Shown: piece by piece, positions 50,768 to 59,545 of the stretch | Numbering within the stretch: the stretch's first letter is position 1 | How the letters are laid out: each line of letters opens with the position of its first letter | Source: Limnohabitans sp. 63ED37-2 | Lineage (GTDB): Bacteria > Pseudomonadota > Gammaproteobacteria > Burkholderiales > Burkholderiaceae_C | Reading direction: 5' to 3' | Assembly (NCBI RefSeq): GCF_001412535.1 | Contig: NZ_CP011774.1 | Location: 3,095,501 to 3,159,500 of the forward strand | Length of the DNA: 64,000 nt | The notes under the pieces: model-generated | Seen by the model: only the letters and a program-made list of their open reading frames with translations | The model's database searches: none | What the model was told of the DNA's origin: nothing | Position numbers and translations under genes: made by a program

Positions 50768-51553
50768 TTAATGGGTGTAATCGTGGCTTTCGCGTTGCAG
50801 CTTGCGCAGTAGCGAAGGCCAAACAAACGCGCCGCCCAAACCACCGGTTTGCACGCGCATGGCGTTGGCCACGCCGTTCAAAATTTGGGGGTCCACCTCC
50901 GTCAGGTCTTTGGGGCCCGCTTGGCCTGCCAGCGCATCGACCTGGATGCGGCAGGTGTTCTCGAAGGTGTACATCGACAAGAACGCGTCGGCAATTGTTT
51001 TGCCCACGGTGAGCAAGCCGTGGTTGCGCAGCATCAGGTAATTGGCGGTGCCCAAGTCGGCCTGCAGGCGCAGCTTTTCTTCGTCGTGAATGGCCACGCC
51101 CTCGTAGCCATGGTAGGCCAGCGAGGCCAGCACAAACGTGCTTTGTTGGCTGATGGGCAGCACGCCGTGCGCCTGAGCGCTCACGGCCACGCCCGCTCGG
51201 GTGTGGGTGTGCAGCACACAACCGGCATCGGGCCGCGCCTCGTGCACCGCGCTGTGGATTACAAAGCCCGCCGGGTTCACCGGAAAGGGGCTGTCGTGCA
51301 GCTTGTTGCACTGCATGTCCACCTTGACCAGGCTGGAAGCGGTGATCTCGTCAAACATCAGGCCGTAGGGGTTGATCAAAAACTGATGGTCCTGACCTGC
51401 CACCGACTCGGGCAACTTGGCGCTGATGTGGGTGAACACCAGATCGCTCCAACCGTACAGCGCCACCAGCCGGTAACACGCGGCCAAGTCCAGCCGCAGC
51501 TGCCATTCGTCGGGGTGAACGCTGTCTTTCAAAGAAGGAATCTCAAACGCCAT
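50768..51553 (-). CDS. Class II aldolase/adducin family protein
   Basis: A 261-residue zinc-dependent aldolase-fold protein. GWSDLVFTHISAKLP is near the N-terminus, the metal-binding VLHTHTRAGVAVSAQ and the distal His in LMLRNHGLLTVGKT are seen. Members include fuculose-phosphate-type aldolases and decarboxylases; this longer adducin-like type has no assigned substrate. The ATG at 51553 was chosen over one 8 codons upstream. Confidence 0.9.
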   Translation of the reverse strand: MAFEIPSLKDSVHPDEWQLRLDLAACYRLVALYGWSDLVFTHISAKLPESVAGQDHQFLINPYGLMFDEITASSLVKVDMQCNKLHDSPFPVNPAGFVIHSAVHEARPDAGCVLHTHTRAGVAVSAQAHGVLPISQQSTFVLASLAYHGYEGVAIHDEEKLRLQADLGTANYLMLRNHGLLTVGKTIADAFLSMYTFENTCRIQVDALAGQAGPKDLTEVDPQILNGVANAMRVQTGGLGGAFVWPSLLRKLQRESHDYTH

Positions 51554-51965
51554 GGCCGTGCTCCGGATGGTCAACAAAAGTAATTCAGCTTAGCGGCAAG
51601 CGGGGCGGGGGGATGACTTGTTGGTGACTGGGGAATGGGGTGTTGGATTTGGCTAAAGGAGCAAGGTACAAGCTGCATGTGTCATGGCTTAGTTGTTTTT
51701 CGAATGGAAAAAATGAGTAAATTGGTAATAATTTTAAGGTAAAGTGTGGGGGCGATATCTTTGAAATAGGTTGGTGACTTGTTTGATTTGATGCTTGGAA
51801 TTTTCCATGGAGACCAAGTTAAACCATTGATTCAAAAAGGAATTTTTACCTATTTCGCAAATTTGTTATCGACAAAAAATCTGTGCTGACTGCTGATTTG
51901 TCCTCTACAACAAAGCCCGATCTCACAATTACCGTTTTTTGGTGCCCTTACTTTGAAAACACAAT
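51554..51965. other. Gene-free, increasingly AT-rich spacer at the island edge
   Basis: Bases 51554-51640 resemble the host composition; from about 51650 the sequence becomes clearly AT-rich (runs such as GGTAATAATTTTAAGG and AAAAAATCTGTG) up to the ATPase ATG. I find no convincing open frame, RNA gene or perfect repeat. It presumably holds the ATPase promoter and the left boundary of a transferred segment. Confidence 0.5.
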
Positions 51966-52814
51966 ATGCCTATTGACAAACTCATCATTGCAAACTTTAA
52001 GGGAATAGCCGATCGCCAAGAGTTTGAGATCCGGCCGATTACGATCTTCTGCGGGCCCAACTCTTCAGGAAAGAGCAGTTGTATTCACGCTCTTGCCGCT
52101 ATGGCGCAGACAGTGAAACTATCTGCATCGCAAGTTCCAGTTGTTCTTGATGACGAGTATGCGCAAGTGCACTTGGGAAGATTCAAGGATGTAGTCCATT
52201 CTCAATCAATTACTGATGCTTTCAGCCTTGGAATCGGGCTCAACAAACCTTCTTATATGTTCACTCGTACTAAAGAAGAGACAGAAACTGAACCTTCGCT
52301 ACAAATTGAAATCGAATTTAAGGCGAAGTCTGCAGCGCAAGAGATATACATTAACTCGGCATCCATGCAGCTGGGTAAAGCTCATTACACATTTGCTAAA
52401 AAGCAAGGAAGCAAAACCGAACTTACAGTTACTCGAAACGGAGAAAAACTCCCGTTTTCGGCGGCGTCAAACGGCCGACTTGGACTTCGCACACAGATTG
52501 CTTTCGAAAACAATAAAGACCCATCAAAGGATGCGCTTGATGCTTACATCATGAGTGAAAGCGTGAGCCAAAGCTTGAACCGAGAGTTGCGGAGGACGCT
52601 GTATTTGGGGCCTTTCCGGCAAGGCCCACTCAGAAGATATCCCACCCGCGGTTCACAACCGACGGAGGTTGGCGCAGCAGGTGAAGCAGCGGTTCCAATG
52701 CTCGCCAACGAATTTTCTAAATCAAAGACAAAACATCCAAATTTGAAGGGCGGATTCAAGTACGAACTGCAACACGGTTTAACGAGGCGTGAAACACCTC
52801 GTGGGGTGTCTTGA
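51966..52814 (+). pseudogene. AAA ATPase, 5' part (interrupted by IS30-family element)
   Basis: The reading frame encodes 261 native residues up to the AAG at 52746-52748, then 21 residues read from the inserted element and a stop. The Walker A motif FCGPNSSGKSS is at residues 30-38. The N-terminal DKLIIANFKGI is the usual strand-helix of RecF/OLD/SMC-like single-gene ATPases, and LYLGPFRQGPLRRYPTRG is typical of the DUF3696/COG4938-like group. The other half is at 53809-54303. Removing the element and one AAG copy gives a continuous 424-residue protein. Base composition is much lower in GC than its neighbours. Confidence 0.85.
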
Positions 52815-53808
52815 ATCCCAGCCGCTTTCTGGGCCGGTGATTCAATCTGTTTTCGATCATAGTCAACTCCTCATCGGTGACAGTTTCCATGCGCCGTTTC
52901 TTGGGAATGTATTGGCGCAGCAAACCATTGAAGTTCTCGTTGCTGCCGCGCTGCCAGCTGCAATACGGATCGGCAAAGTAAGTCTGGATGCCAAGGGCCT
53001 GATCGATGGCCTGGTGATCGGCAAACTCCTTGCCGTTGTCTACCGTCAAGGTCTTCACCCGTGAGCTCAGGGGCTTGAGCATGCCTTCAATAGCCCGGCC
53101 CACCAAATCAGCAGACTTGTTGGGCACTTTGGCCAGCACAGCAAAGCCACTCTTGCGTTCTACCAGTGTCACGATGGCTTGTTTGTGAGCCGCGCCAATA
53201 ACGGTATCACCTTCCCAGTGGCCCACTTGCTTGCGATCTTCAATGTGGCTTGGTCTCTCGCTGATCGGGCGGCGGTTCGGGATCTGACCACGTCTATCAC
53301 GCCCGCACAGGTGGCGTTTGCGCCGAGGCTTTTGGCTACGCAGGTGCGTGTGTAAATCACCACCGGCAGCCTTGTTCGCATAGACATACAAATAGACGCT
53401 CTCATGGCTGACCGCCACCTTGCCTGCAATCTGCTCGGGGCTCCATTGAATGCCAAGGTAGAAATCCACATCGGACCAGACTTTGGAATCTAAACGGCGG
53501 GCATTACGGCTTCGCTGTGCCCGCTCAGAAGCCTTGGCGCAGGCTTGTTCGGCGCGATAGCCACGCTGACCGCGGCCACGGCTGAGTTCGCGGCTGATGG
53601 TGCTGCGGCTCCTGCCCAATGAACGGGCGATCTCGCTGATGGTCTGTTTGGCTTTCAAGAGGCTGTGAATTTGGTATCGTTCTTCTCGGCTGAGGTGCTT
53701 GTACATCTGGCAACTTGGACTTGGCGGTTTGAGTGGCCATGATGCCTTGACATCCTCAGCCACCCATCACCGGGTTTATCTTTGTTGCACCTCGTACTTG
53801 AATCCGCC
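52749..53808 (-). mobile_element. IS30-family insertion sequence, 1060 bp
   Basis: The ends are inverted repeats: 17 perfect bases, GGCGGATTCAAGTACGA at 52749-52765 and its complement at 53792-53808, then after two or three positions a matching TGCAACA. The GATTCAA...GCAACA layout resembles the IS30 terminal repeat. A direct repeat AAG flanks it (52746-52748 and 53809-53811), the 3-bp target duplication. One transposase gene fills the element. The near-perfect ends suggest a recent and possibly active insertion. Confidence 0.9.
52756..53706 (-). CDS. IS30-family transposase
   Basis: A 316-residue DDE transposase. The N-terminal helix-turn-helix is MYKHLSREERYQIHSLLKAK with ISEIARSLGRSRSTISRELSR. 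The catalytic core has HWEGDTVIGA (first Asp), TLTVDNGKEFADH (second Asp) and QRGSNENFNGLLRQ (Glu). A longer start at 53763 exists, but the family N-terminus is MYKHLS. Its stop lies inside the left terminal repeat, so the gene spans almost the whole element and opposes the ATPase it interrupts. Confidence 0.93.
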   Translation of the reverse strand: MYKHLSREERYQIHSLLKAKQTISEIARSLGRSRSTISRELSRGRGQRGYRAEQACAKASERAQRSRNARRLDSKVWSDVDFYLGIQWSPEQIAGKVAVSHESVYLYVYANKAAGGDLHTHLRSQKPRRKRHLCGRDRRGQIPNRRPISERPSHIEDRKQVGHWEGDTVIGAAHKQAIVTLVERKSGFAVLAKVPNKSADLVGRAIEGMLKPLSSRVKTLTVDNGKEFADHQAIDQALGIQTYFADPYCSWQRGSNENFNGLLRQYIPKKRRMETVTDEELTMIENRLNHRPRKRLGFKTPHEVFHASLNRVAVRT

Positions 53809-54303
53809 AAGCGAATCAGTGACTGGATTGGTCAAATGAAACTGGGTAAAAAGGTAGAAGTCATTCCAGTAGCAAAGACCGACCTCTTCGATCTCTCAGT
53901 CACGCTAGAAGACGGCGCTAAATTATCAATTCCTGATCTTGGCTATGGTGTATCCCAAGTCTTACCTGTATTAGTTCAGTGTAGTTTTGCGCCAAAGGGT
54001 GCAACACTACTTTTCGAACAACCAGAGCTTCATCTGCACGAAGGAGCGGCAAGACAGCTTGCATCAATATTTGTAGATGTTGTTCGCGACAAATCAGTAC
54101 ATATACTCGCTGAGACCCATTCACCACACCTGTTCGTCGAAATTATTCGCCAAGTTAAAGCCGGCAAAATCAAGCCTACAGAGGTAATTCTCTACGATGT
54201 TTCACGTAAAAATGGAAAAAGCGATTTTCGTAAGGTTGATATTGAAATGTTCGAAGATGGCTATTGTGAGGTGGACCATCCTTGGGCCAGAGGACTTGAA
54301 TAG
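53782..54303 (+). pseudogene. AAA ATPase, 3' part (separated by IS30-family element)
   Basis: Native coding resumes at 53809/53812 (KRISDWIGQMKLGKK); the open frame before that is read from the element. It holds the signature-like DLGYGVSQVLPVLVQ, Walker B in ATLLFEQPELHLH with Asp/Glu ligands, and the switch LAETHSPHLFVE, so every C-terminal ATPase motif is intact. Without the N-terminal Walker A half it cannot hydrolyse ATP alone. Related orphan ATPases of the OLD/DUF3696 kind are often in defence islands; no nuclease domain or partner gene is visible here. Confidence 0.85.
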
Positions 54304-54454
54304 TAGAAGCCTGTCAGGACAACTAATCGCTTAAGCGGAGCACTAACGGCTGTCTGTTAGGCCGCGTCCGCTACCACACACTACATTTTCGCCAAGCTTA
54401 GCTTAGCAACTTAACGTCAAAGCCCGCTTCGCTCAAACGTAAGAACATTCACTA

Positions 54455-54727
54455 TCAATCCGGTCGCGTCAACTCCTCCAGCCGCATCAGCCAAGCCCGG
54501 GCGTGCACCCCGCCATCTTCTACAGGCCCACACATCTCCACCGAAGCTTGTAGATGCCCGCACACCGCAGGCCGTTCAGGTTGCCCAAAAATTTTGCAGC
54601 GCAGTTGGTCGTCAAGTTGCACGCAAGGCACGCCCGCGGGTTTGCCTTGGGGCATGCCGGGAATGGGCGAGGAGATGGAGGGTGCGGTGCAGCAAGCGGC
54701 GCAGCCAGGACGGCAGGTCAAAGTCAT
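54455..54727 (-). CDS. YkgJ-family cysteine-cluster protein
   Basis: A 90-residue protein with CRPGCAACCTAP at residues 5-16, CVQLDDQLRCKIF and RPAVCGHL: the CxxCC plus later Cys pattern of YkgJ/UPF0153 proteins, which are thought to bind zinc or an iron-sulfur centre. Function is not established. It is 19 bases downstream of mltA on the same strand and probably co-transcribed. It marks the return to high-GC host sequence after the ATPase island. Confidence 0.88.
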   Translation of the reverse strand: MTLTCRPGCAACCTAPSISSPIPGMPQGKPAGVPCVQLDDQLRCKIFGQPERPAVCGHLQASVEMCGPVEDGGVHARAWLMRLEELTRPD

Positions 54728-54746
54728 CCGGTCAAAGGCATCCGGT

Positions 54747-55931
54747 TCAGCGAGGCCACAGGGCCCACAGTTGCAGGGGCTGCTTCAGGCGTCCAGCCAG
54801 CTCGCCCGCGACCGGCCCAGAGCCCGCGTAGTAGTCGGCCCGCACCGCGCCCACGATGGCGGTACCGGTGTCTTGTGCCAACACCAAGCGGTCCAAATTG
54901 GTTTGTGGCCCGGTGGACTTCATCCACACCGGGGTGCCGTAGGGGATGCTGCGGCGGTCTACTGCGATGGACCGCTCGGCTGTGAGCGGCACGCCTTGTG
55001 CGCCTTTGGGGCCGGGCGGTGTTGTGCCCACAGGCAAGGCTTCTTCGCGGAAAAACACCACACGCGGGTTTTGCCACAGCAGCTCGTTCACCCGCGAGGG
55101 GTTACGGTCGATCCACGCCTTGATGCCGGGCCAGCTCGCGTCGGTGATGAGTTTGCGGTCCAGCAGCCAGCGGCCAATGCTTTTGTAGGGCTGGTCGTTG
55201 GTGGCGGCGTAGGCCATGCGCACCCAGCGCTGGCGGCCGTCGGGCTCGGTCACATTCACCAGGCCTGAGCCTTGGATGTGCAGCACCATGGCGTCCACCG
55301 GGTCGGCCAAATACAGCAGCTCTTTACCGCGCAGGGCGGCGCGGGCGGCGGGCAGGGTTTCCATTTCTTGTCGGCTAAACCAAGGTTTGCGCTGACCCAG
55401 CTGGGCGGGCGGCGCGTACAGCGGCACCTGGAATGCGCCTTGTGCCCGGCGCGAGCCCGTTAAGGCCGGTTCGTAATAACCGGTGAGCAAACCGGTCAGT
55501 AGGCCTTCGCCGCGTTGGTCCAGTGCTTCGATGCGGTAGGGCTGGAGTTTGTCGCGCATCCAGCGGCGCTGTTCGTTGGCGCTGGCGTTGGCCAGTTGGG
55601 CGATCTCGGGGCACAGCGCCCGCCAGTCGGGGGTCGGGCGTTGGCAGCTTTGTAGCCAGGCAGGCCAGGCTTCGTTGACGGCGTCGGTGTCCACGCCGGG
55701 CAGTTCAGCCCAACGAACGGGCACCCAGCGGCTTTGCTCGCGCACCAGGGCGGGCGGCAGGGGGCGGGTGTCTTCCATGCTGGGCACGGGCAGGGGCATG
55801 GGCGATGGGCTTGAGGTGGGCGGGGTTTGCACCACGGGGGCGACCGAGCAAGCGGCCAGCATGCCTACAATCGCGGCCATCAAGAAGCCGACCCGCAACG
55901 GGCGGCGGGTCAAGAAACGGGGTTTTTGCAT
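54747..55931 (-). CDS. mltA: Membrane-bound lytic murein transglycosylase A
   Basis: A 394-residue lipoprotein. The signal is MQKPRFLTRRPLRVGFLMAAI with lipobox MLAAC. The MltA barrel shows TGYYEPALTGSRR, VDAMVLHIQGSGLVN, and the 3D domain contains GTPVWMKST, LVLAQDTGTAIVGAVRADYY with the catalytic Asp of the DTG motif. It cleaves peptidoglycan to anhydromuropeptides at the outer membrane. The ATG overlaps head-to-head with the ATG of a small plus-strand gene (CATG at 55929-55932), so one of the starts may be wrong. Confidence 0.92.
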   Translation of the reverse strand: MQKPRFLTRRPLRVGFLMAAIVGMLAACSVAPVVQTPPTSSPSPMPLPVPSMEDTRPLPPALVREQSRWVPVRWAELPGVDTDAVNEAWPAWLQSCQRPTPDWRALCPEIAQLANASANEQRRWMRDKLQPYRIEALDQRGEGLLTGLLTGYYEPALTGSRRAQGAFQVPLYAPPAQLGQRKPWFSRQEMETLPAARAALRGKELLYLADPVDAMVLHIQGSGLVNVTEPDGRQRWVRMAYAATNDQPYKSIGRWLLDRKLITDASWPGIKAWIDRNPSRVNELLWQNPRVVFFREEALPVGTTPPGPKGAQGVPLTAERSIAVDRRSIPYGTPVWMKSTGPQTNLDRLVLAQDTGTAIVGAVRADYYAGSGPVAGELAGRLKQPLQLWALWPR

Positions 55932-56169
55932 GGGTCTGATTTTGCTGGAAGCTTTGCTGGCCTTGTGTATCTTCATTGTGATTGTCTGGTGGACCATGTT
56001 TTCCGGCCGCAGCAAAGGTGAATTGCGCCAAGCCCCGTCAGCCCCTGAACAAGCCCCCAACGAGGCCAGCCCGCATGCCCCGGGCAATGCACTGAGCGAG
56101 GCGGCCCCAATACCAGCGCCAAAAGAAGCCCCTACAAACCAAGCAACACCTGACGACAGCCGCCGCTGA
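55930..56169 (+). CDS. Small membrane-anchored protein of unknown function
   Basis: A 79-residue protein starting MGLILLEALLALCIFIVIVW, a single strong membrane segment followed by SGRSKGE and a Pro/Ala/Glu-rich hydrophilic tail. No family is named; I think it is conserved in Comamonadaceae, but this is from memory. GGGG lies 7 bases before the ATG. The start shares bases with the mltA ATG on the opposite strand. It converges with the NlpC/P60 gene, 5 bases apart. Confidence 0.55.
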   Translation: MGLILLEALLALCIFIVIVWWTMFSGRSKGELRQAPSAPEQAPNEASPHAPGNALSEAAPIPAPKEAPTNQATPDDSRR

Positions 56170-56174
56170 AGCGG

Positions 56175-56723
56175 TCAGTCCAGCAGGGTGTGTGCGCCTT
56201 CAAAGCGCTGCGCGTAATAGGTGCTGCTGAGTGCATCGATGCGCACCCCGGTGCGCGGGTTGCTGGCGTGCACAAAGCGGCCGTCGCCCACGTACACACC
56301 CACATGCGAGTGGCGTGCGCCCAGCGTGTTGAAAAACACCAAATCGCCCGGTTGCAAGTCGGCCCGGTCGATGGGGCGGGACAGGCGGCCCAGGTCGGCC
56401 GCAGAGCCTTTGACCCGCAAGCCGCCCCCTTCGCGCATCACATGGGCTACCAGGCCAGAGCAGTCAAAGCCCGTGGCCGGGCCACGGCCGCCCCAGGCAT
56501 AGGGCGTGTCGAGCAAAGACAGCGCGACCATGGCCACATCGTTGCGCACGCTGTTGTAGGGGTCCGGTGGCCCCCTGCGCGATGCTGCAGGGTTGGCGGG
56601 CACACCACTTGGGGGCGCAGGGTGTTTGGCCGGGGGCGATGAGCAGCCTGCCAGCAAGAGGGCGGCGCCCAGACCGCTGAGCAAGCAGCTGCGGCGCAGG
56701 TTGGGCTGCCCGGTTGTGTTCAT
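56175..56723 (-). CDS. NlpC/P60-family lipoprotein peptidoglycan hydrolase
   Basis: A 182-residue lipoprotein: signal MNTTGQPNLRRSCLLSGLG with lipobox LLAGC, a Pro-rich linker, then an NlpC/P60 domain. Catalytic Cys is in GFDCSGLVAHV, His in RHSHVGVYVGDG, third residue in FVHASNP. It would cut peptide cross-links or stems in the cell wall. Its ATG overlaps the stop of the FixJ-type regulator (ATGA at 56720-56723), linking a wall hydrolase to a two-component system. Confidence 0.9.
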   Translation of the reverse strand: MNTTGQPNLRRSCLLSGLGAALLLAGCSSPPAKHPAPPSGVPANPAASRRGPPDPYNSVRNDVAMVALSLLDTPYAWGGRGPATGFDCSGLVAHVMREGGGLRVKGSAADLGRLSRPIDRADLQPGDLVFFNTLGARHSHVGVYVGDGRFVHASNPRTGVRIDALSSTYYAQRFEGAHTLLD

Positions 56724-57385
56724 GCCAGTTGCCGCATCAAGTTGGCCAATTCCACCGCCGACTTCACTTCCATCTTGTCGAACACCCGGGCGCGGTGGAC
56801 TTCCACCGTGCGCACGCTGATGTCGAGCTGGTCGGCGATCAGTTTGTTGGGCAGGCCTTCCACCACCAGGCCCATCACATCGCGTTCGCGCTCGGTCAGC
56901 TCCAGCAGGCGCGACTGCAGGCGCTGCTGGGTTTGTCGGGCCACCAAGCCCTCTTGTGACAAAGCCAGGGCCTGCTCCACCCGGTCGACCAGGGCGTTGT
57001 CCGAAAAAGGCTTTTCGCAAAAATCAAAAGCCCCGCGTTTGACGCTGTCCACTGCGGTAGGCACATCGGCGTGGCCGGTCAAAAAAATCACGGGCCAGGC
57101 TTGCGCTATGCCTTTGGCCAGCAGTTGCTCAAACAAGGCCAGGCCGCTCATGCCGGGCATGCGCACGTCCAGCAAAATGCAGGCCGATTGCTGCAGCAGG
57201 GCTGGGTCGGGTTGCCAAGCAGCGCCGTCACCTGCACTGTGGCCCTGCACCATGGCCAAGAAAGCTTCGGCGCTGTCAAAAGACTCGCTGAGCAAGCGCC
57301 GTGTGCGCAGCAACCAGGCCATGCCCTCGCGCACGCTGGCGTCGTCATCCACAATGAAAACGGTGGGCGTGTCGGTGAAATTCAT
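56720..57385 (-). CDS. FixJ-type response regulator
   Basis: A 221-residue regulator. The receiver shows FIVDDDASVREGM, the phospho-acceptor in ILLDVRMPGMSG (Asp about 73) and FLTGHADVPTAVDSVKRGAFDF with the conserved Thr and Lys. The LuxR-type DNA-binding domain has LTERERDVMGLVVEGLPNKLI and RTVEVHRARVFDKM. The insert GDGAAWQPDPALLQQ lengthens the receiver. It is coupled by ATGA overlaps to the kinase upstream and the NlpC/P60 gene downstream. TtrR, DctR and FixJ share this layout. Confidence 0.93.
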   Translation of the reverse strand: MNFTDTPTVFIVDDDASVREGMAWLLRTRRLLSESFDSAEAFLAMVQGHSAGDGAAWQPDPALLQQSACILLDVRMPGMSGLALFEQLLAKGIAQAWPVIFLTGHADVPTAVDSVKRGAFDFCEKPFSDNALVDRVEQALALSQEGLVARQTQQRLQSRLLELTERERDVMGLVVEGLPNKLIADQLDISVRTVEVHRARVFDKMEVKSAVELANLMRQLA

Positions 57386-59460
57386 GCGGTGATCTTATCC
57401 AAAAGCACAGCGGGCAAGGTGAAGCGAAACACCGTGCCCCGGGGCGTCAGGGGCTCGAAACTCAGGTGGCCGCCGTGTTGCTCGACCACGGTGCGGCACA
57501 GGCTCAGGCCCAAGCCCATGCCTTCGGCCTTGGTGGTGAAAAAGGGCGTGAACAGCTGCCCGGCCACGTCTTCGCCAATGCCCACACCCACATCACTGAC
57601 CGAAAACTCCACCCAGCCGTGTTCGGCGTTCGATGCGGCACGTCGCACCTGCAGCACCAGAACCCGCTCCGTGCTGCCGGGTTGGTCCATGGCCTGCATG
57701 CCGTTGCGGGCCAGGTTCAGCAGCACCTGCTCGACCATGGTGCGGTCACACAAGACCGGGGGCAGTTTGGGTTCGATGCGGGTGTGCACCTTGACCTGCA
57801 GTTTGCGGGCTTGCAGGTTGACCAGCGGGGCAATCGCGTCGAGCAAGGCCACAGGCGTGACCGCTTCGCGGGCCTGGTCGCGGCGGCGCACAAAGTCGTG
57901 CACGCTGTTGATGACCTTGCCCGCTCGCCCGGCTTGCTCGGCAATGCGACGCAGGGCCATGTGCACATCGTCCAGGGTTTGCGGCACGGCGGCGGGGTCT
58001 TTGAGGAGGTTGAGCGAGCCATTGGCATAACTGGCGATGGCGGCGAGCGGCTGGTTCAGCTCGTGGCTGAGCAAGGAGGCCATCTCGCCCACGGTGGCCA
58101 GGCGGGCGGTGGCTTGCAGGCGCTCTTGGCTGGCCCGCGAGAGTTCTTCGATGCGCCGTTGTTCGCTGATGTCGATCACCGCGCCCATCCAGCCGGTTTG
58201 CTGGCCTTGGCCACTGATGAGCGGCGCTTCGATGATGAGCACCTCAAACCGTGTGCCATCGGCCCGCATGAAGACCGACTCGAAGCCTTCGCGCGGCGGG
58301 GCATTGCCCGCCAGCCGGATGGCTTGGCGCTGCTTGTATTCGTCCACCATTTCTGGGGGCCAATAGGGCATGGGGGCCAGCTTGCCCGTGAGTTGTTCCG
58401 CCGTCAGCCCCACCATTTGGCAAAAGGCCGGGTTCACGTAGGTGATGCGCCCTTCCAGGTCGCGGGCACGCAGGCCGGTCACCAGCGAGTCTTCCATGGC
58501 CTTGCGAAAGGCCAGTGCCTCGGCCAAGTCGTTTTCGGCTTTCAGGCGGCGGCGCGAGTCTTTGGCCAGCAAGACCATCACCGTGACCAAGGCAATCGAC
58601 ATGCCGGTCACCAAGGCGGTCAGCACGTTGGGGAACAGGTCGGGCTCGCCCCGGCGACCGTCCATGCGCAGCACCAAGGTGTTGCCCGGCAAGTCCACCA
58701 GCTGCTGGGCGGTGAACACGCGCAAGCCCCGGGTTTGGGTGCCCGTGATGGCCAGGCGGGTGCCGTCAGGTTCGGTGAAAGAGATTTCGTTGCGGCGACC
58801 AAAGCCTTCGCCCAGGCGGGCGCCAAGGAGCTCTTGCAAGCCATACGTGACCACCGTGAAGCCCACCAGCACGCCGCCTTGGGTGTTGGGCAAACACATG
58901 TCCATCACCTCGATGCCCAAACCATCGGTTTGCGGCAGGTAATAAGAGCGTGAATAGTTGGGCCCACTGCTGCGTTGTGCACGCTGACAGGCTTGCTGGG
59001 TTTCGCTCAGGGTTTCGGTGCGGCGCACACGTTCAAACACCGGGCTGCGCAAGGTGGAGTCGGCCAATTGCTTGAGGTTCAGTGTGGTGTCGCGCCATTC
59101 GATGCGCAGCATGTCGCGGTTTTCGCGCAAAAGGGCTTGTGCCTCGAGCGACCAAAAGGCTTCAGATGGCAGGCTCGATTGCAGGCCCTGCAGCGCTTGA
59201 ACATGGCGCGAGAGTTGGGTGCGTAAATCACTGACCGCGTTGGCGGTGTCGCGTTCCAACTCGGTTTGCAATTGGCTGGCTTCGTAACGCCCAGCCAGCC
59301 AGACCAAGGTCACCAGCACCGCCATGACCAGCGCAATCAGTGCAGCCCACAGGCTGCGGCGGCCGCGCCCACCGGGCATGGCGTTTTCCACCGCCAGCCA
59401 CCAGGCCAGGGTGCGTGCTTTGAGTGTGGGGATCAGGCGCTGTAGCGCTGGGGCTGTCAT
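57382..59460 (-). CDS. PAS-containing membrane sensor histidine kinase
   Basis: A 692-residue kinase. Membrane segments lie at about 38-57 and 278-299, enclosing a 220-residue periplasmic sensor; a PAS domain covers about 325-435, ending at ISEQRRIEELSR. HisKA has ASLLSHELNQPLAAIASYANG (His about 466) and the HATPase NLARNGMQAM, GVGIGEDV and GMGLGLSLCRTVVEQHGG. The Q-P variant of the H-box is that of FixL/DctB-type kinases. The ATG at 59460 was chosen over a longer proline-rich reading. Ligand unknown. Confidence 0.92.
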   Translation of the reverse strand: MTAPALQRLIPTLKARTLAWWLAVENAMPGGRGRRSLWAALIALVMAVLVTLVWLAGRYEASQLQTELERDTANAVSDLRTQLSRHVQALQGLQSSLPSEAFWSLEAQALLRENRDMLRIEWRDTTLNLKQLADSTLRSPVFERVRRTETLSETQQACQRAQRSSGPNYSRSYYLPQTDGLGIEVMDMCLPNTQGGVLVGFTVVTYGLQELLGARLGEGFGRRNEISFTEPDGTRLAITGTQTRGLRVFTAQQLVDLPGNTLVLRMDGRRGEPDLFPNVLTALVTGMSIALVTVMVLLAKDSRRRLKAENDLAEALAFRKAMEDSLVTGLRARDLEGRITYVNPAFCQMVGLTAEQLTGKLAPMPYWPPEMVDEYKQRQAIRLAGNAPPREGFESVFMRADGTRFEVLIIEAPLISGQGQQTGWMGAVIDISEQRRIEELSRASQERLQATARLATVGEMASLLSHELNQPLAAIASYANGSLNLLKDPAAVPQTLDDVHMALRRIAEQAGRAGKVINSVHDFVRRRDQAREAVTPVALLDAIAPLVNLQARKLQVKVHTRIEPKLPPVLCDRTMVEQVLLNLARNGMQAMDQPGSTERVLVLQVRRAASNAEHGWVEFSVSDVGVGIGEDVAGQLFTPFFTTKAEGMGLGLSLCRTVVEQHGGHLSFEPLTPRGTVFRFTLPAVLLDKITA

Positions 59461-59545
59461 GCCCGCATTGTCCTGCACCTTGGGGCCAGTGGCTGGGGGT
59501 CGGGTGGGACGGCTGGATGGGACTTGCCGGGTGGGGTGGTGCCGA

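Noticed and set aside
52749..53808. The 17-base inverted repeats read as part of the target gene's own sequence
   Set aside because: The AAG direct repeats outside them and restored frame on removal show that they are the element's terminal repeats.
54198..54213. parS-like sequence TGTTTCACGTAAAAAT in the ATPase
   Set aside because: Several mismatches on the right half; far from the parS cluster and inside transferred DNA.
54322..54362. attC-like features after the ATPase (CGCTTAAGCG palindrome, CTAAC...GTTAG dyad, GTTAGGC)
   Set aside because: The left-hand core expected for an integron attC (GCCTAAC-type) is missing, and no integrase or second recombination site is visible at the other island edge.
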